From Pomphorhynchus laevis (taxonomy: Eukaryota > Acanthocephala > Palaeacanthocephala > Echinorhynchida > Pomphorhynchidae), in contig WNNJ02002291.1 in assembly GCA_012934845.2 (NCBI GenBank), positions 1 to 64,000 on the forward strand: DNA of 64,000 nucleotides. Reading direction: 5' to 3'. Positions within the stretch are counted from its first letter, which is position 1, and each line of letters begins with the position of its first letter. The notes under the pieces are model-generated. The model was not told where the DNA came from. It worked only from the letters and a program-made list of their open reading frames with translations, and did not search any database. Positions 40,734 to 50,552 of the stretch are shown here, one piece after another. The translations under genes were made by a program, and so were the position numbers.

Positions 40734-40834
40734 TACTTTTATTATTTTTTTTTCTGCTGTGAACCAGCCAATTAAGCCATGCTTTTATGTGCTGTTGAAA
40801 CATTAATAATACAAATTTATTTAATGTGGCAAAT

Positions 40835-40851
40835 GCGTACAAGCTGTACGC
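40835..40851 (-). other. 3'-terminal stem-loop of B-family LINE (AT form, minus)
   Basis: Identical to the stem-loop at 40039-40055, in the other orientation. Confidence 0.75.
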
Positions 40852-40880
40852 TTACAAGTCCACAAACAAAAATGAAAAAG

Positions 40881-42491
40881 TCAAGCAGATAAATTGTTAA
40901 AATGGGATCGGATTTGTCGTTTGAAGCACTGCAGGGAAGTTGATTGGCGTATATGAATGGGCAGATGATTCCACGATAGAGGAGCAGCCACCAGGAAGGA
41001 GCGGAGTCCAAAGGAGGTAGAGTAGTTTGGGACATGTAAAAGAAGGGAATTACAGGAACGCAAGGAACAGTAAACAGGACGAGAATTATCAAGAAAAGGA
41101 AGGTTGAGAAATGAAGGGGTATAAACAGTTACAAGGCGGAAAGCAACGATAAGAAGACGAATTTGAACACGACAATAAATTGTAGGCAAATCGAGAGAAG
41201 CAAGATGGTAGGATGTATGATCAAAACGACGAACACGGATGAGAATTCGGACGATTGCGTTGACGATGCGTTGTAGGGGAAGAAGAGTGGATTTAGGTGA
41301 GTTGGAAAATAGACTAAGACAATAATCGAGTCTAGAAAAAAGGAGAGATGATATAAGAGTCATACAAGAAGGGAAATCGATCAATCTACGAACTTGACGG
41401 AGGTTGCGGAGTATCAAGGTAGATGAGCGTACTTTATCTCTAATGAAAGGTTTAAGTGAAAGTCGGTTGTCAAAATGGAAGCCTAGGAAAACGAGATTAT
41501 CAACGATAGGAAAAATTGTGGAATTTAATGATACGGAGGGAGGTTCGAAGCCGAGGCGTCGAGGTAGGATCCACATAATTTTGGATTTATCAGGATTCAG
41601 AGAAAGGCGAAGGGAAGAAAGATGATTGGAAATTGAGACAAGACAGTCCGAAGCGGAAACACTAAGATCGTGAATACGATAAACAAGTGCATGAGCATAG
41701 ATGAGAATGTCATCAGCATATTGCATAACATGGAAGTTAAATTTATGAGAAATCGAAGACAAATCACCAAGAAGAAGAGAGAAAAGCATAGGGCCTAATA
41801 CGGAGCCTTGTGGAACACCGGACGGAATGGACGAAGGATGGGAGAGAGAAGAGTTAGAATAGACGCGAAATGTACGGTTTGATAGATATGAAGAAAACCA
41901 TGATACAGTGGGTAAAGAGAAGCCATAATCATGACGAAGGCGATGGAGAAGAATCGAGTGATCGACGATTTCAAAAGCAGACAATAGATCTAGAGAAACT
42001 ATGACACTACATAATTTATGATCGCGCGATATGAGTAAGTCGTTATAAACTTTAAGACAGGCAATTTCAATAGGGTGATTAGAGCGAAAAGCGGCATGGA
42101 AGGGAGGAAATAAGTTGGAGGAAAAGAGATATGTATTAACTTGCTTGAGAACGAGACGCTCAAGGAGTTTAGAGAGGGTTGAAAGAAGTGAGATTGGACG
42201 GTACGAAGATGGTAGTGAGGAGTCGAGAGATTGCTTTTTGATGAGAGGACGAACAATGGCGCATTTCCAGATGGAAGGAAATGTACGGCTACGGATGGAC
42301 GAGTTGAACAATGTGGTTAGGAAGGGTGAGATAGAGGAGCAGATATTTTTAAGCAAGTGAGTGGGAATTGGGTCAGAAGGAGAGGTTTTATTAGGTAATG
42401 ACAGCAGAACCGAAGAAACTTCATCAGACGAAACGGGAAGAAGGTGGAATAGTTCTGGGAGGGAAGTATTTAAAGAGAAGAGTGGGTACAA
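40881..42491 (-). CDS. B-family ORF2, RT to C-terminus, unbroken
   Basis: 536 codons without a stop. Order: ELFHLLPVSSDEVSSVLLSL, SYRPISLLSTLSKLLERLVL, FRSNHPIEIACLKVYND, SLDLLSAFEIVDHSILLHRL (Asp to Glu within the AFD motif), GVPQGSVLGPMLFSLLLGDL, QYADDILIYAH, LGFHFDNRLSLKPFIRDKVR, VRILIRVRRFDHTSYHLASL, SFGLRSFLVAAPLSWNHLPI and RSHFNNLSA-stop. The natural start is absent because the endonuclease part is broken, so this is an open remnant. Its clean frame marks it as young. Confidence 0.85.
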   Translation of the reverse strand: MYPLFSLNTSLPELFHLLPVSSDEVSSVLLSLPNKTSPSDPIPTHLLKNICSSISPFLTTLFNSSIRSRTFPSIWKCAIVRPLIKKQSLDSSLPSSYRPISLLSTLSKLLERLVLKQVNTYLFSSNLFPPFHAAFRSNHPIEIACLKVYNDLLISRDHKLCSVIVSLDLLSAFEIVDHSILLHRLRHDYGFSLPTVSWFSSYLSNRTFRVYSNSSLSHPSSIPSGVPQGSVLGPMLFSLLLGDLSSISHKFNFHVMQYADDILIYAHALVYRIHDLSVSASDCLVSISNHLSSLRLSLNPDKSKIMWILPRRLGFEPPSVSLNSTIFPIVDNLVFLGFHFDNRLSLKPFIRDKVRSSTLILRNLRQVRRLIDFPSCMTLISSLLFSRLDYCLSLFSNSPKSTLLPLQRIVNAIVRILIRVRRFDHTSYHLASLDLPTIYCRVQIRLLIVAFRLVTVYTPSFLNLPFLDNSRPVYCSLRSCNSLLLHVPNYSTSFGLRSFLVAAPLSWNHLPIHIRQSTSLQCFKRQIRSHFNNLSA

Positions 42492-43340
42492 GGGGGCTAC
42501 GGGTAGTAGGTAAAGTAAATTAGAAGCTTAGTTTGTAGATAAGAAGAAAATTCATCAGGATTTATATTACAAGAAGTAGATGATCGTGAAAGAATTGAGT
42601 TTAAGATTTTCCAATGAGATTTAGAGTTGGACGATGACTCGAGTTGATTTCACCAAAAGATAGTACGTTTAGTACGTATAAGAATAAGATGTGAATGGCG
42701 TAGAGAAAAGTAGGAATCACGAAGATTTGGAGGGAGTGAGTTTGGTGGAACGTTTAAGAAAGCGATTATACACACGAAAAGAGTGACGGAGTCGACGCTT
42801 AGAAAGACTACAGTCAGAATCGAACCAGGGAGCATGGCGCAAGCGCTGAGAGCGTCGGAGTCGACTAGGCAGAAGTTTATTGATGATAGACATAAGTTCA
42901 GAATCAAACAGAATGCAGAGATCATCGGGAGAGATAGTTAAGAGGAAGTGAAAAGAGTGAAGAATTGGGTAAGGCTGTGCAGAGAATAGGGATATCGAGA
43001 AGTTTCCAGGGTCGACTTGGTGTGGATAATGGTGGAGGCGGAGAAGGAGGATGGGGACGAGTAAGAGTAAGAGTGACAAGGAAATGATCGGACAAACCGG
43101 GATCAGTAATTGACAAGGAAGTATAGTGATTGAAGCAGTTAGGGACAGCAATGATGTCGAGAGCACCGCCGAGAATATGAGTTGGGCTTGTTGAAAGTAA
43201 TTTATAGTTAAAATCAGAAAAAAGATTAGTTAAAGTGGTAGAGTCAGAGTCAGCCGGGCGATCAAGACGAATGTTAAAGTCACCCAGAACAAAAGAAGGA
43301 TTAATATTAATTTATTAATATTAATTTTTGAATATTTTAT

Positions 43341-43875
43341 CGGATACACTATGATGTCCTCCTTATTACGCTGGAACAGTACGGCATTAGGGGAATTCTC
43401 CTAAATTGTATTAACTCCTTCCTTAGAGATCGGAAGATTAGAGTATTGGCTAATAAACATATGTCAAAGACAAGAGCTCCTGGACGCGGTGTTCCTCAGG
43501 GATCGGTACTCAGTCCACTGCTCTTCATTATTTACATCAACGAGCTTACTACAGCTATTTCGAGTCCATGTAGTTTAAATGCCGACGACTTGAAAATTTG
43601 GCTACCAATAATCGATAACCGAGATCAAATGATACTCCAGAGACATTGATAATATTAAGGTCTGGTGTAATCAACAGAGACTGGTATTAAACCCCGATAA
43701 GTCAAAGCATATGCGCATCGTTCATCAACACATCAATTCGTCATATACTATTGACGGAAGAGAAATTGAAACAGTTCTCCAATTTTAAGACCTTGGAGTG
43801 ATCGTAAATCGAAGCTTATCGACCATCCCACATACCAGTCACACAGTTGCTAAATGCCGTCGAATTTTAGGAGTC
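43341..43875 (+). mobile_element. D-family CR1-like LINE, copy 2, left part
   Basis: RT from the YGIRG region through RGVPQGSVLSPLLFIIYINE, SLNADDLKIW (43570-43600) and the LVLNPDKSKHMRIVHQH thumb start to GAATTTTAGGAGTCAT at 43874, where C copy 2 is inserted. The D sequence resumes at ~48066. The box is NADD, as in D copy 1. Confidence 0.85.
43446..43649 (+). pseudogene. D-family ORF2 RT active-site segment (copy 2)
   Basis: MSKTRAPGRGVPQGSVLSPL, LFIIYINELTTAISSPCSLN and ADDLKIWLPIIDNR. It is short because a shift follows; the next frame carries the thumb. Confidence 0.7.
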
Positions 43876-44546
43876 ATAGCATATTTTATTGTAATGTTCT
43901 GAGCTTGTTACAGAAAGTCGATGAGCTAAAGTTTAGGATCGAGTCTGTTAATCCAATTATAGTTGGTATTACAGAATCTTGGCTTAATTGTGATGTATCC
44001 GATGCTGAGGTATCCATCCCAGGCTATTCTTTGTTCCGTAGTGATCGGATAGGGGTAGGGGTGGTGTTCTAGCTCTCTTTATGATATACGAAGATTAGGT
44101 GCGTGTTTTGAGTAAGTCCTCTATTGATAGAGTTGAGAGTTTTGTGGTGTCAGGTGAAGATCGATAACAGCTCACCCGTCATACTGGGTCTTGTGTATCA
44201 TGCTCCTATAGCAATATCTATGAAACTCATTTAAGAGATAGAGTTGTATACGCTAGGAGATTGTGATACTGTGATAATCAGGGATCTGAATATGCCAGAT
44301 GTTGAATGGACTTCGAATACGGTTCTTTCTACTTGTGATAGCGAATCTTGTGACATTATGGAGTGTTTTACTTATTGTGGTCTTGCTCAATATGTTGATG
44401 TACATACTCGCTTTTCGAGTTGTAGTTCTTCCCTTCTTGATCTTTGCCTATCGACAAACAGTCAATTAATCAGTAGTATCCAATATGATTCTCCTGTTGG
44501 TTTGTCTGATCACTGTTTAATTAAAGTTTTGCTAATTATACAAATG
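43876..44546 (+). pseudogene. C-family ORF2 AP endonuclease
   Basis: In two frames: 43854-44072 (FYCNVLSLLQKVDELKFRIE, IIVGITESWLN, EVSIPGYSLFRSDR) and 44244-44567 (CDTVIIRDLNMPDVEW, AQYVDVHTRFSSCSSSLLDL, DSPVGLSDHCLIKVLL). N, E, D, D and SDH of the fold are all seen. Only the junction around 44075-44240 is out of frame. Confidence 0.75.
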
Positions 44547-44562
44547 AGAGTGTTTCACCATG
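44547..44562 (+). repeat. 16-bp target-site duplication of RTE (left copy)
   Basis: AGAGTGTTTCACCATG at 44547-44562 and again at 45934-45949, on both sides of the RTE element. The C-family frame reads across when one copy is counted (RVFHH / ...ARYKRQ). Confidence 0.85.
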
Positions 44563-45933
44563 GCTAACTAATTTTCTCCAGAAGATTGTTGACGCAAAAG
44601 AGGTGCCAGAAGACTGGAGTCGAAGCATAACTATCCCAATCTGGAAGCAGAAAGGAAGCCCAGCAGATTGTGAAAACTACCGCCCAATTCGTCTTCTCAG
44701 TCACACCATGAAAATCTTCGAGAGAGTGCTCGACAAGAGAATCCGTGACTCCGTCAAACTAAGTGTCAACCAGGCAGGCTTTGTGCGCAACTGTGGAGCC
44801 ATCGATGCAATACACTCAGCCAGACTACTCCTTGAAAAGCACAGAGAGAAGAAGCAGCCCCTCCATGTAGCTTTTCTGGACCTTGAGAAAGCGTTCGACA
44901 GAGTACCTCATAAGCTTATATGGTACGCTTTGAGACGCAGAAAAGTACCGGAGGAATTGATCGAATGGGTGAAGATGTTGTACAAAGGAACGACGAGCAA
45001 TGTGCTAACAGCAGCGGGAAAATCAAGAGAATTTCCAATCTCAGTCGGTGTGCACCAAGGATCTGCACTCTCCCCATTACTATTCATCATAGTTATGGAC
45101 GTGATTACGAAAGACCTTCTAAGACAAGCACCATGGACCATCCTGTATGCCGACGATGTTATGCTGGTATCTAAAGACAAACATGACCTCGAGCAACAAG
45201 TTCAGCAATGGCACGATCGCCTGGCACAGTTTGGGTTGAAACTGAACACAGCCAAAACAGAGTACATGACGACGAACCAGAACGAAGATGTAAGCATATC
45301 AGTTAATGGCGTGCTTCTGCCAAAGACAACTGCGTTCAAATATCTGGGATCAGTCATCTCCAGCACAGGAGGAGTGGCAAAAGACGTCACCACTCGCATC
45401 AACGCAAGCTGGACAAAATGGAGAGCAGCCACTGGAGTTTTGTGCGACAAACGCATGCCAGACAAACTCAAATCGAAGTTCTACAGAAGCGTAATACGGC
45501 CTGTAGCAATGTACGGTGCTGAGTGCTGGGCAATGACAGCAGAAGCAGAACGTAAGCTTGGATGCATGGAAACCAAAATGCTAAGGTGGATCGCAGGAAA
45601 GACTCGCCTAGATCATGTCCGTAACGAAGACATCCGCAAGCGATTTGGCGTAGCACCCATAGCAGACAAACTGAGAGAATCAAGGCTGCGATGGTATGGA
45701 CATGTAATGAGGGCAGACGTGAACACATTAGCGCAGGCACCATTTCAAATCGAGGTCGACGGAAAGAGACCAATAGGAAGACCACAGAAAAGATGGATGG
45801 ATACCCTTCTTAAGGACATGAAAATGGTCGGACTCACGCCCAAAGACGCAGCAAAGAAGGCATTTTGGCGTCAACGATCGTGGCAAGCGGACCCCGTCAT
45901 ACGGGATAAACGCTAAGAAGAAGAAGAAGAAGA
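44563..45933 (+). mobile_element. RTE-clade LINE, 5'-truncated, recent insertion
   Basis: 1.37 kb from inside the RT fingers to an (AAG)n tail, bounded by a 16-bp target-site duplication. The ORF is unbroken to its natural stop. RTE elements typically end in short simple repeats and make such duplications. Higher GC than the host sequence around it. Confidence 0.93.
44564..45916 (+). CDS. RTE-clade ORF2, RT to C-terminus, unbroken
   Basis: About 450 codons open from the truncation point. LTNFLQKIVDAKEVPEDWSR, YRPIRLLSHTMKIFERVLDK, AGFVRNCGAIDAIHSARLLL, VAFLDLEKAFDRVPHKLIWY, SVGVHQGSALSPLLFIIVMD, ILYADDVMLVSK, LKLNTAKTEYM and FKYLGSVISS are RTE/BovB hallmarks. The end has RVIRPVAMYGAECWAM-type, LRWYGHVMR, GRPQKRWMDTLLKDMK and WRQRSWQADPV boxes. 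The native start lies upstream of the truncation. Confidence 0.93.
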   Translation, partial: LTNFLQKIVDAKEVPEDWSRSITIPIWKQKGSPADCENYRPIRLLSHTMKIFERVLDKRIRDSVKLSVNQAGFVRNCGAIDAIHSARLLLEKHREKKQPLHVAFLDLEKAFDRVPHKLIWYALRRRKVPEELIEWVKMLYKGTTSNVLTAAGKSREFPISVGVHQGSALSPLLFIIVMDVITKDLLRQAPWTILYADDVMLVSKDKHDLEQQVQQWHDRLAQFGLKLNTAKTEYMTTNQNEDVSISVNGVLLPKTTAFKYLGSVISSTGGVAKDVTTRINASWTKWRAATGVLCDKRMPDKLKSKFYRSVIRPVAMYGAECWAMTAEAERKLGCMETKMLRWIAGKTRLDHVRNEDIRKRFGVAPIADKLRESRLRWYGHVMRADVNTLAQAPFQIEVDGKRPIGRPQKRWMDTLLKDMKMVGLTPKDAAKKAFWRQRSWQADPVIRDKR

Positions 45934-45949
45934 AGAGTGTTTCACCATG

Positions 45950-46458
45950 CTCGGTACAAACGTCAGAGTAATGTCTTTCGGGCGAACTATGATGTTATTA
46001 CATCAAAACTGCATAGATTTAGTTAGTCCGATCCGGCTGTTGTCGGAGTTGACGAGGCCTGGAATCATTTTCGCGTGACGCTTCATTCTATAATGGTAAA
46101 ATTCTCACCTTTGAAGCCTATAACTAGTCGGAAAAGCGCTCGTGGGTTTGATACTGAGATGGCTACTGCGATAAAGGCTCGTGACTCCAGTTTCAACTGC
46201 TTGAAGGCTGGTTTTTGTGAATATGGTGTTTATAAGCAGGCGAGAAATTTCTTCAATTCTTTAAAACGACATAAGCTCTATTTATTTGAAAATGGTCTAG
46301 CTCATAGCTGTAGATATGATCCCAAAGCTCTCTTTCTATATGTGAATAGTAGTAGGAACGCTAATAAGACAATTGGCCAATATTTTGATAGCGTTATTGA
46401 AGACGACCTTGCTGAGATATTCTCAAGGCATTTTTACTTAGACGTTAGACATAGCTAA
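45950..46458 (+). pseudogene. C-family ORF2 linker between endonuclease and RT
   Basis: Open at 46075-46458: KFSPLKPITSRKSARGFDTE, MATAIKARDSSFNCLKAGFC, YKQARNFFNSLKRHKLYLFE and NKTIGQYFDSVIEDDLAEIF. The pre-RT region typical of CR1-like LINEs. Continuous with the endonuclease part on the other side of the RTE insertion. Confidence 0.65.
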
Positions 46459-46974
46459 TTTAATAACTCTCGATAAAGTTTTTGCTGGACTGCATTGTCT
46501 GAAAGAGACAAACTCCAAAGGTGCTGATTTGTTACCTTCGATATAACTTCGTCGAATAGCAGGCTCAATATATCCACCACTTTGTACCATATTTCGACAA
46601 TCTATTATTGATACGACTCTTCCAAAAGAGTGGAAACAATCGATCATTCACCCCATCTTCAAAAAGGGTGTTAGATCTTCAGTAGAAAATTACAGGCCAG
46701 TAAGTATTACTTGCTTATGTTGTAGAATGTTAGAGCGAATTATACATGGTTATATGGTCAAGTTTTATAGAATAACGTAATAGCCTTTGAGCAACATGGT
46801 TTCCGTAAGAGTTATTCGACAGTTACCAATCTGCTCGCAGCCCATCTTGATTGGTCAGCTAATAAAGCTGTATCCATTGCTACTGACATCATATTCTTCG
46901 ATTTCTTTAATACATTTGACAGAGTAGACCATAGATTCCTCCTAAATAAACGGGAGAAAAGTAGCATTCCATTT

Positions 46975-47631
46975 TTGCTTGATAGATGGATTGAATCGTT
47001 TTTAAGTAATCGTAGTTATTGTGTGCATGTAGATAATTTTAACTTTTCTTCGCGGCCATGTAATATAGGAGTGCCTCAAGGTTCAGTATTGGGTCCATTG
47101 TTATTTAGTGTCTACATCAACGATCTCCCGGAAATTACTGATTCTCGGATGCTTTTATATGCAGACGATTTGAAAATCTGGCGGGCAATTCTTTTACCCA
47201 ATGATATAGTTAAACTGCAACGGGATATCAATGAAGTCGAAAATTGGGCTCTGCTCAATAGGTTAATTGAAAATATATCAAAATGCAAAAATTTACGTGT
47301 TTGTGGCGGAAATACTCAATCAGCTAATTATAGCTTTCAAAGCAGCGATATAGGACGGGTGTACAAATATAACGACTTGGTTGTGTGGATAAACAGTGAT
47401 TTGAGTACCGTCACACATACTGAACATGCTTGTTCAAATGCGTTAGGGATAATCGGTCAACTTCGACGCACTTTCATTGCGCTCAATCAATTTGCCTTAC
47501 GTCCGCTAATCTTTGCTCATGTGTTAAGCCGTCTTATATATGCTGCGCCTTGTGTGTTCCCCAAAATTAAAAAGAACATATTAGTTCATAGAGGGTACTT
47601 CATAGAGCTACCAAGCTATCTTTGCAACTGA
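46975..47631 (+). pseudogene. C-family ORF2 RT and thumb (copy 2)
   Basis: 218 codons: LDRWIESFLSNRSYCVHVDN, NIGVPQGSVLGPLLFSVYIN, LYADDLKIWRAILLPNDIVK, KYNDLVVWINSDLSTVTHTE, LGIIGQLRRTFIALNQFALR and FAHVLSRLIYAAPCVFPKIK. It is the uninterrupted equivalent of the split copy 1. Frame lost at ~47620. Confidence 0.82.
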
Positions 47632-48065
47632 AATTTTTGTCGTACCCTGATCGATTAAAAGCACTTAGACTTGAGACTGTCACGTGGACCCGCCGGTACA
47701 TCGATATGAGTATGGTCTGGCAAATCCTTAATGATTTGGATCATCCACTTTGAGATTGTCTTCATTTGCGCTCATCCAATATCCTCCGAGGCCATGGTTT
47801 AACCCTGCGACGTGAAAGGATAAGAAAATCACGAGCTGCCTAATTTGATTGGCGAGTTGTATTTCTGTGGAATAGGCTTGGAGAGTCAACATTGTGCAGT
47901 AGCAATATCAACGAATTCAAAAAGAAATTACGGATGGATGATGCCATGGAGAAAGCTGCTTTTCCGTATTTGTGATACTTTTATTATATTTTCTTTTTTC
48001 TGCAGTGAACCAGCCAATTAAGCCATGCTTTTATGTGCTGTTGAAACATTAATAATAATAATAAT

Positions 48066-48560
48066 TAGAAGGACCATTGGCCAGCTTAACGCGTTTAGTT
48101 TTAAGTTAAATTACAATACTTGTCTTATCTTTAATGAGATACGCTTCACCTGCCTGCCACACTCAAACTACGACAGAGATGAACCTGTACGAATCCTTAT
48201 TACGCAAGGCCACACATCTTTTACCCACCCAACGCAAGTTCTCATTCATTTTTCGACTCCACGCACTTGGTGTGACCACAGTGAAAGAAAATTTTTCTTT
48301 CACTGTGAAGATTTCATTTTAAAAATTACTTTAAAGAAATCTTTAAAGTCCTCTGATTTATTATTATAACATACAAGACTAATAATTTCTTGTATAACCA
48401 GACAATGTCTAGTATAACATAACAAGACATTGTTTTGTCATATAACAATGTCTTGTATAACCCACCCAACGCAAGCTCTCATTCATTTTTCGGCTCCACG
48501 CACTTGGTGTGATCACAGTGAAGAAATCTTTAAAGTCCTGTGATTTAATGTTTTACGACA
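48066..48560 (+). mobile_element. D-family LINE, copy 2, right part with duplicated 3' segment
   Basis: Picks up D exactly where the left part stopped (AGAAGGACCATTGGCCAGCT...) and reads RYASPACHTQTTTEMNL and ...HLLPTQRKFSFIFRLHALGV to ~48360. A foldback insert (48277-48307) lies in it. After 100 bp of TGTCTTGTATAAC-type repeats, a second copy of the HPTQRKL/HALGV segment appears (48460-48550). Confidence 0.75.
48277..48307. repeat. Perfect 14-bp inverted repeat inserted in D
   Basis: CACAGTGAAAGAAA and TTTCTTTCACTGTG around ATT. The other D copy has only CACAGTGAAGAAATC here. Confidence 0.8.
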
Positions 48561-48695
48561 ACCTATCTTCTTATCCCTATTAAATACTTACAATAAATAA
48601 CATACAGGATTTTTGAAATAGATAATTGGCGTCTTGATTATTCAAAACGAAAATTATCGGTTGAAAAATTGATTGAAATACATTTTTACAAGTTT

Positions 48696-49190
48696 ATGGG
48701 AGGACGTAAGAAAACAACTAAGACCGACACCAACTATGGACAACTGCAAGTACAGTGCTCGATACACGACTGCAGCGTCTGGACAACAATCACCTGCGAC
48801 AAGAATAAGGCTAAAGAAGACTTCGTATGTGGTTTTTGTGCCAACAAACTAATCTGCAACCTTTCCAATAAGCACATATCAACATCCAACACGTCAACTC
48901 AAACTACCACCGTCGTTTCTAATGTCCTTTCTCCACCCACCGACCCTGCCACTATATACACTTCCCATTCCATGTCATCTTCACTCCCCGACACCCCACG
49001 TCCCGTCCTTCCCGTCTCGTTTCTCAATAACTTGCATCCATCAATCAAAATCACCTCCACCAACCTCCACTATCCTTCCACTCATAACCTTTCCTCACAT
49101 CGCTTTTACCCTCTCTATTATAATTATCCTCTATGTCTCCCGTCGTCAAACCAAATCCCTCCAAATCATCAACTGCCAGCTCTTCTATAG
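48696..49190 (+). pseudogene. A-family ORF1 N-terminal part with PHD-like finger
   Basis: Starts MGGRKKTTKTD. Residues ~20-55 are CSIHDCSVWTTITCDKNKAK and DFVCGFCANKLICNL, a C-x4-C ... C-x2-C finger equal in layout to family B ORF1 (GCDNKNCNVWTH ... FLCGFC). The Pro/Ser/Thr-rich region follows, with a single LHPSIKITSTN unit, where B has two. The frame then shifts; the RRM-like part continues at 49133-49510. Confidence 0.7.
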
Positions 49191-49684
49191 TGATGTCACC
49201 TACTCACGTCACTTATCCTCCTTTACGGAAGCGCTTTCCTTCTCGCGATCGTTGCGTTGTTGTCACTAATATCACGCCTTCCAACTCCTTATCTCCACAA
49301 GCACGTCTGGACCACGATGTTTCCGCCTTCAGATCCACCCTCTCGTCTATTGTTCCCGCGCATAAACCATCCTTTTACAAGAACATTTCTCCTGTCGCAT
49401 TCATCCGTCTTAACAAATCTAATCAATCTAATCCTTCTCAGCCCCCTCTCCTAAAAAAGTGTTTTCAAGCATTGCTCTCACGCGTCTTCTGTCCTCTCTC
49501 AAAGATTTAAACTCATGTCAACTTCAATCACTCGTATTTTCCCGGATCGCGCCCCTTCTGAAATCGCTCAAATCTCTTCAGCCCGCATCGAAAAACGCCG
49601 TCGCGAGGAAAACGACGAAACATCACTCTCCATCCGTAACATAGACGGAAATTTTCAAGTTGTCCACACTCGTCCAAAAATTCA

Positions 49685-50074
49685 ATGGCGCTCCATCTCT
49701 CCTATGTGTCTTCTCCACCAGACTCTTTCGCCACAACACACGGTTTCCGCCTCGGTCTCCTCAACACTAGATCTATTCTCAATAAATCCGATCTTATCCT
49801 CAACCTATTCACCAAGCAATCCATCGATCTCTTCTGCCTCACCGAATCCTGGCACTCAGATTCCGACGACCTTTCCATTCGCCGTCTGCTCTCTGCCGGT
49901 TGCTCCTTAGTCGAATCCGTTCGCCCCCTCAGCTCATGCCCTTCTAAATTCTCTAATCATGGCGGCATCGTCGCATTCGCGCGTCACTCGCGTCTCTTCG
50001 CAAAATCAATCCCCTTTTCAGTCCTTGCTCTTTTGAATCGCTCACTTGTCGTTATTCTAACCCGATCACTCTAG
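49685..50074 (+). pseudogene. A-family ORF2 N-terminus, AP endonuclease (copy at 48-52 kb)
   Basis: MALHLSYVSSPPDS, FRLGLLNTRSI and LFCLTESWHSDSDDLSIRRL to SNHGGIVAFARHS, where the frame is lost. The rest of the fold (LGDFNIRLD, LGGALDIIAVL) is open at 50161-50745. Confidence 0.75.
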
Positions 50075-50552
50075 ATCTCGCCATTGTATACCGTTCTGGT
50101 TCATAAGCTCCTACAGCCTTATTTTTTACCGAACTCGCTGACCTCCTTTCTCATTGTTCTTTGTCCTCAATCCCTTCACTCGTTCTAGGCGACTTCAATA
50201 TCCGCCTAGACCGTTCTTCTTCCACGGATTCCATCCGATTCATCAACATTCTATCCAACTACAATTACAAACTAATCTCCACTGCTCGCACACATATACT
50301 TGGTGGGGCACTCGACATCATCGCTGTCCTCGATCATTTTCCTGCCTACACCTCACTGTCCATCTCTGATCCTGGTCTATTCGATTGCTTTCTTATCACC
50401 CTTGATGTCGCCCTTGGAGAAATCTTTACCTCTCCCTTCTCCGCTCTGCCTTACTCAAATCGTCTCTATCATTACTCACAATATCATATTCATCTCCTCA
50501 CGATCTCGCCTTTCTTTTCGACTTTGAACTCACATCCACTCTCAATCTTCTC

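Larger units (their letters stand above)
38593..40806 (+). mobile_element. C-family CR1-like LINE, copy 1, interrupted by a B element
   Basis: 5'-truncated at the RT fingers (AAAAAGGGTG at ~38595). The RT is in 38660-39268 (LDRWIESFLSNRSYCVHVDN, IGVPQGSVLGPLLFSVYIND, LYADDLKIWRAIL), then comes the inserted B element (39276-40082). The thumb and C-terminal part continue at 40090-40733, and the tail ATTAATAATA ends near 40806. Comparison with C copy 2 shows the sequence is continuous without the insert. ORF2 also has its own frame shifts. Confidence 0.88.
40807..43301 (-). mobile_element. B-family LINE, minus copy with intact RT
   Basis: From the 3' tail (AATTTATTTAATGTGGC) and hairpin (40835-40851) to a 5' truncation in the endonuclease region at ~43301. 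ORF2 is open for 536 codons (42491-40881) through RT and the complete C-terminus. The endonuclease/linker part (42520-43300) carries frame shifts. The 5' edge meets an ATTAATATTAAT palindromic stretch. Confidence 0.9.
43876..48065 (+). mobile_element. C-family CR1-like LINE, copy 2, nearly full span, inserted in D and carrying an RTE
   Basis: AP endonuclease at 43876-44546 (FRIESVNPIIVGITESWLNC, DLNMPDVEW, PVGLSDHCLIKV), the RTE insertion at 44563-45933, a linker at 45950-46458, RT at 46640-47500 and the C-terminus with tail to ~48065 (ATTAATAATAATAATAATTA). D-family sequence is continuous across it. C copy 1 is the same family. ORF2 has several frame changes but its RT core is open. Confidence 0.88.
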
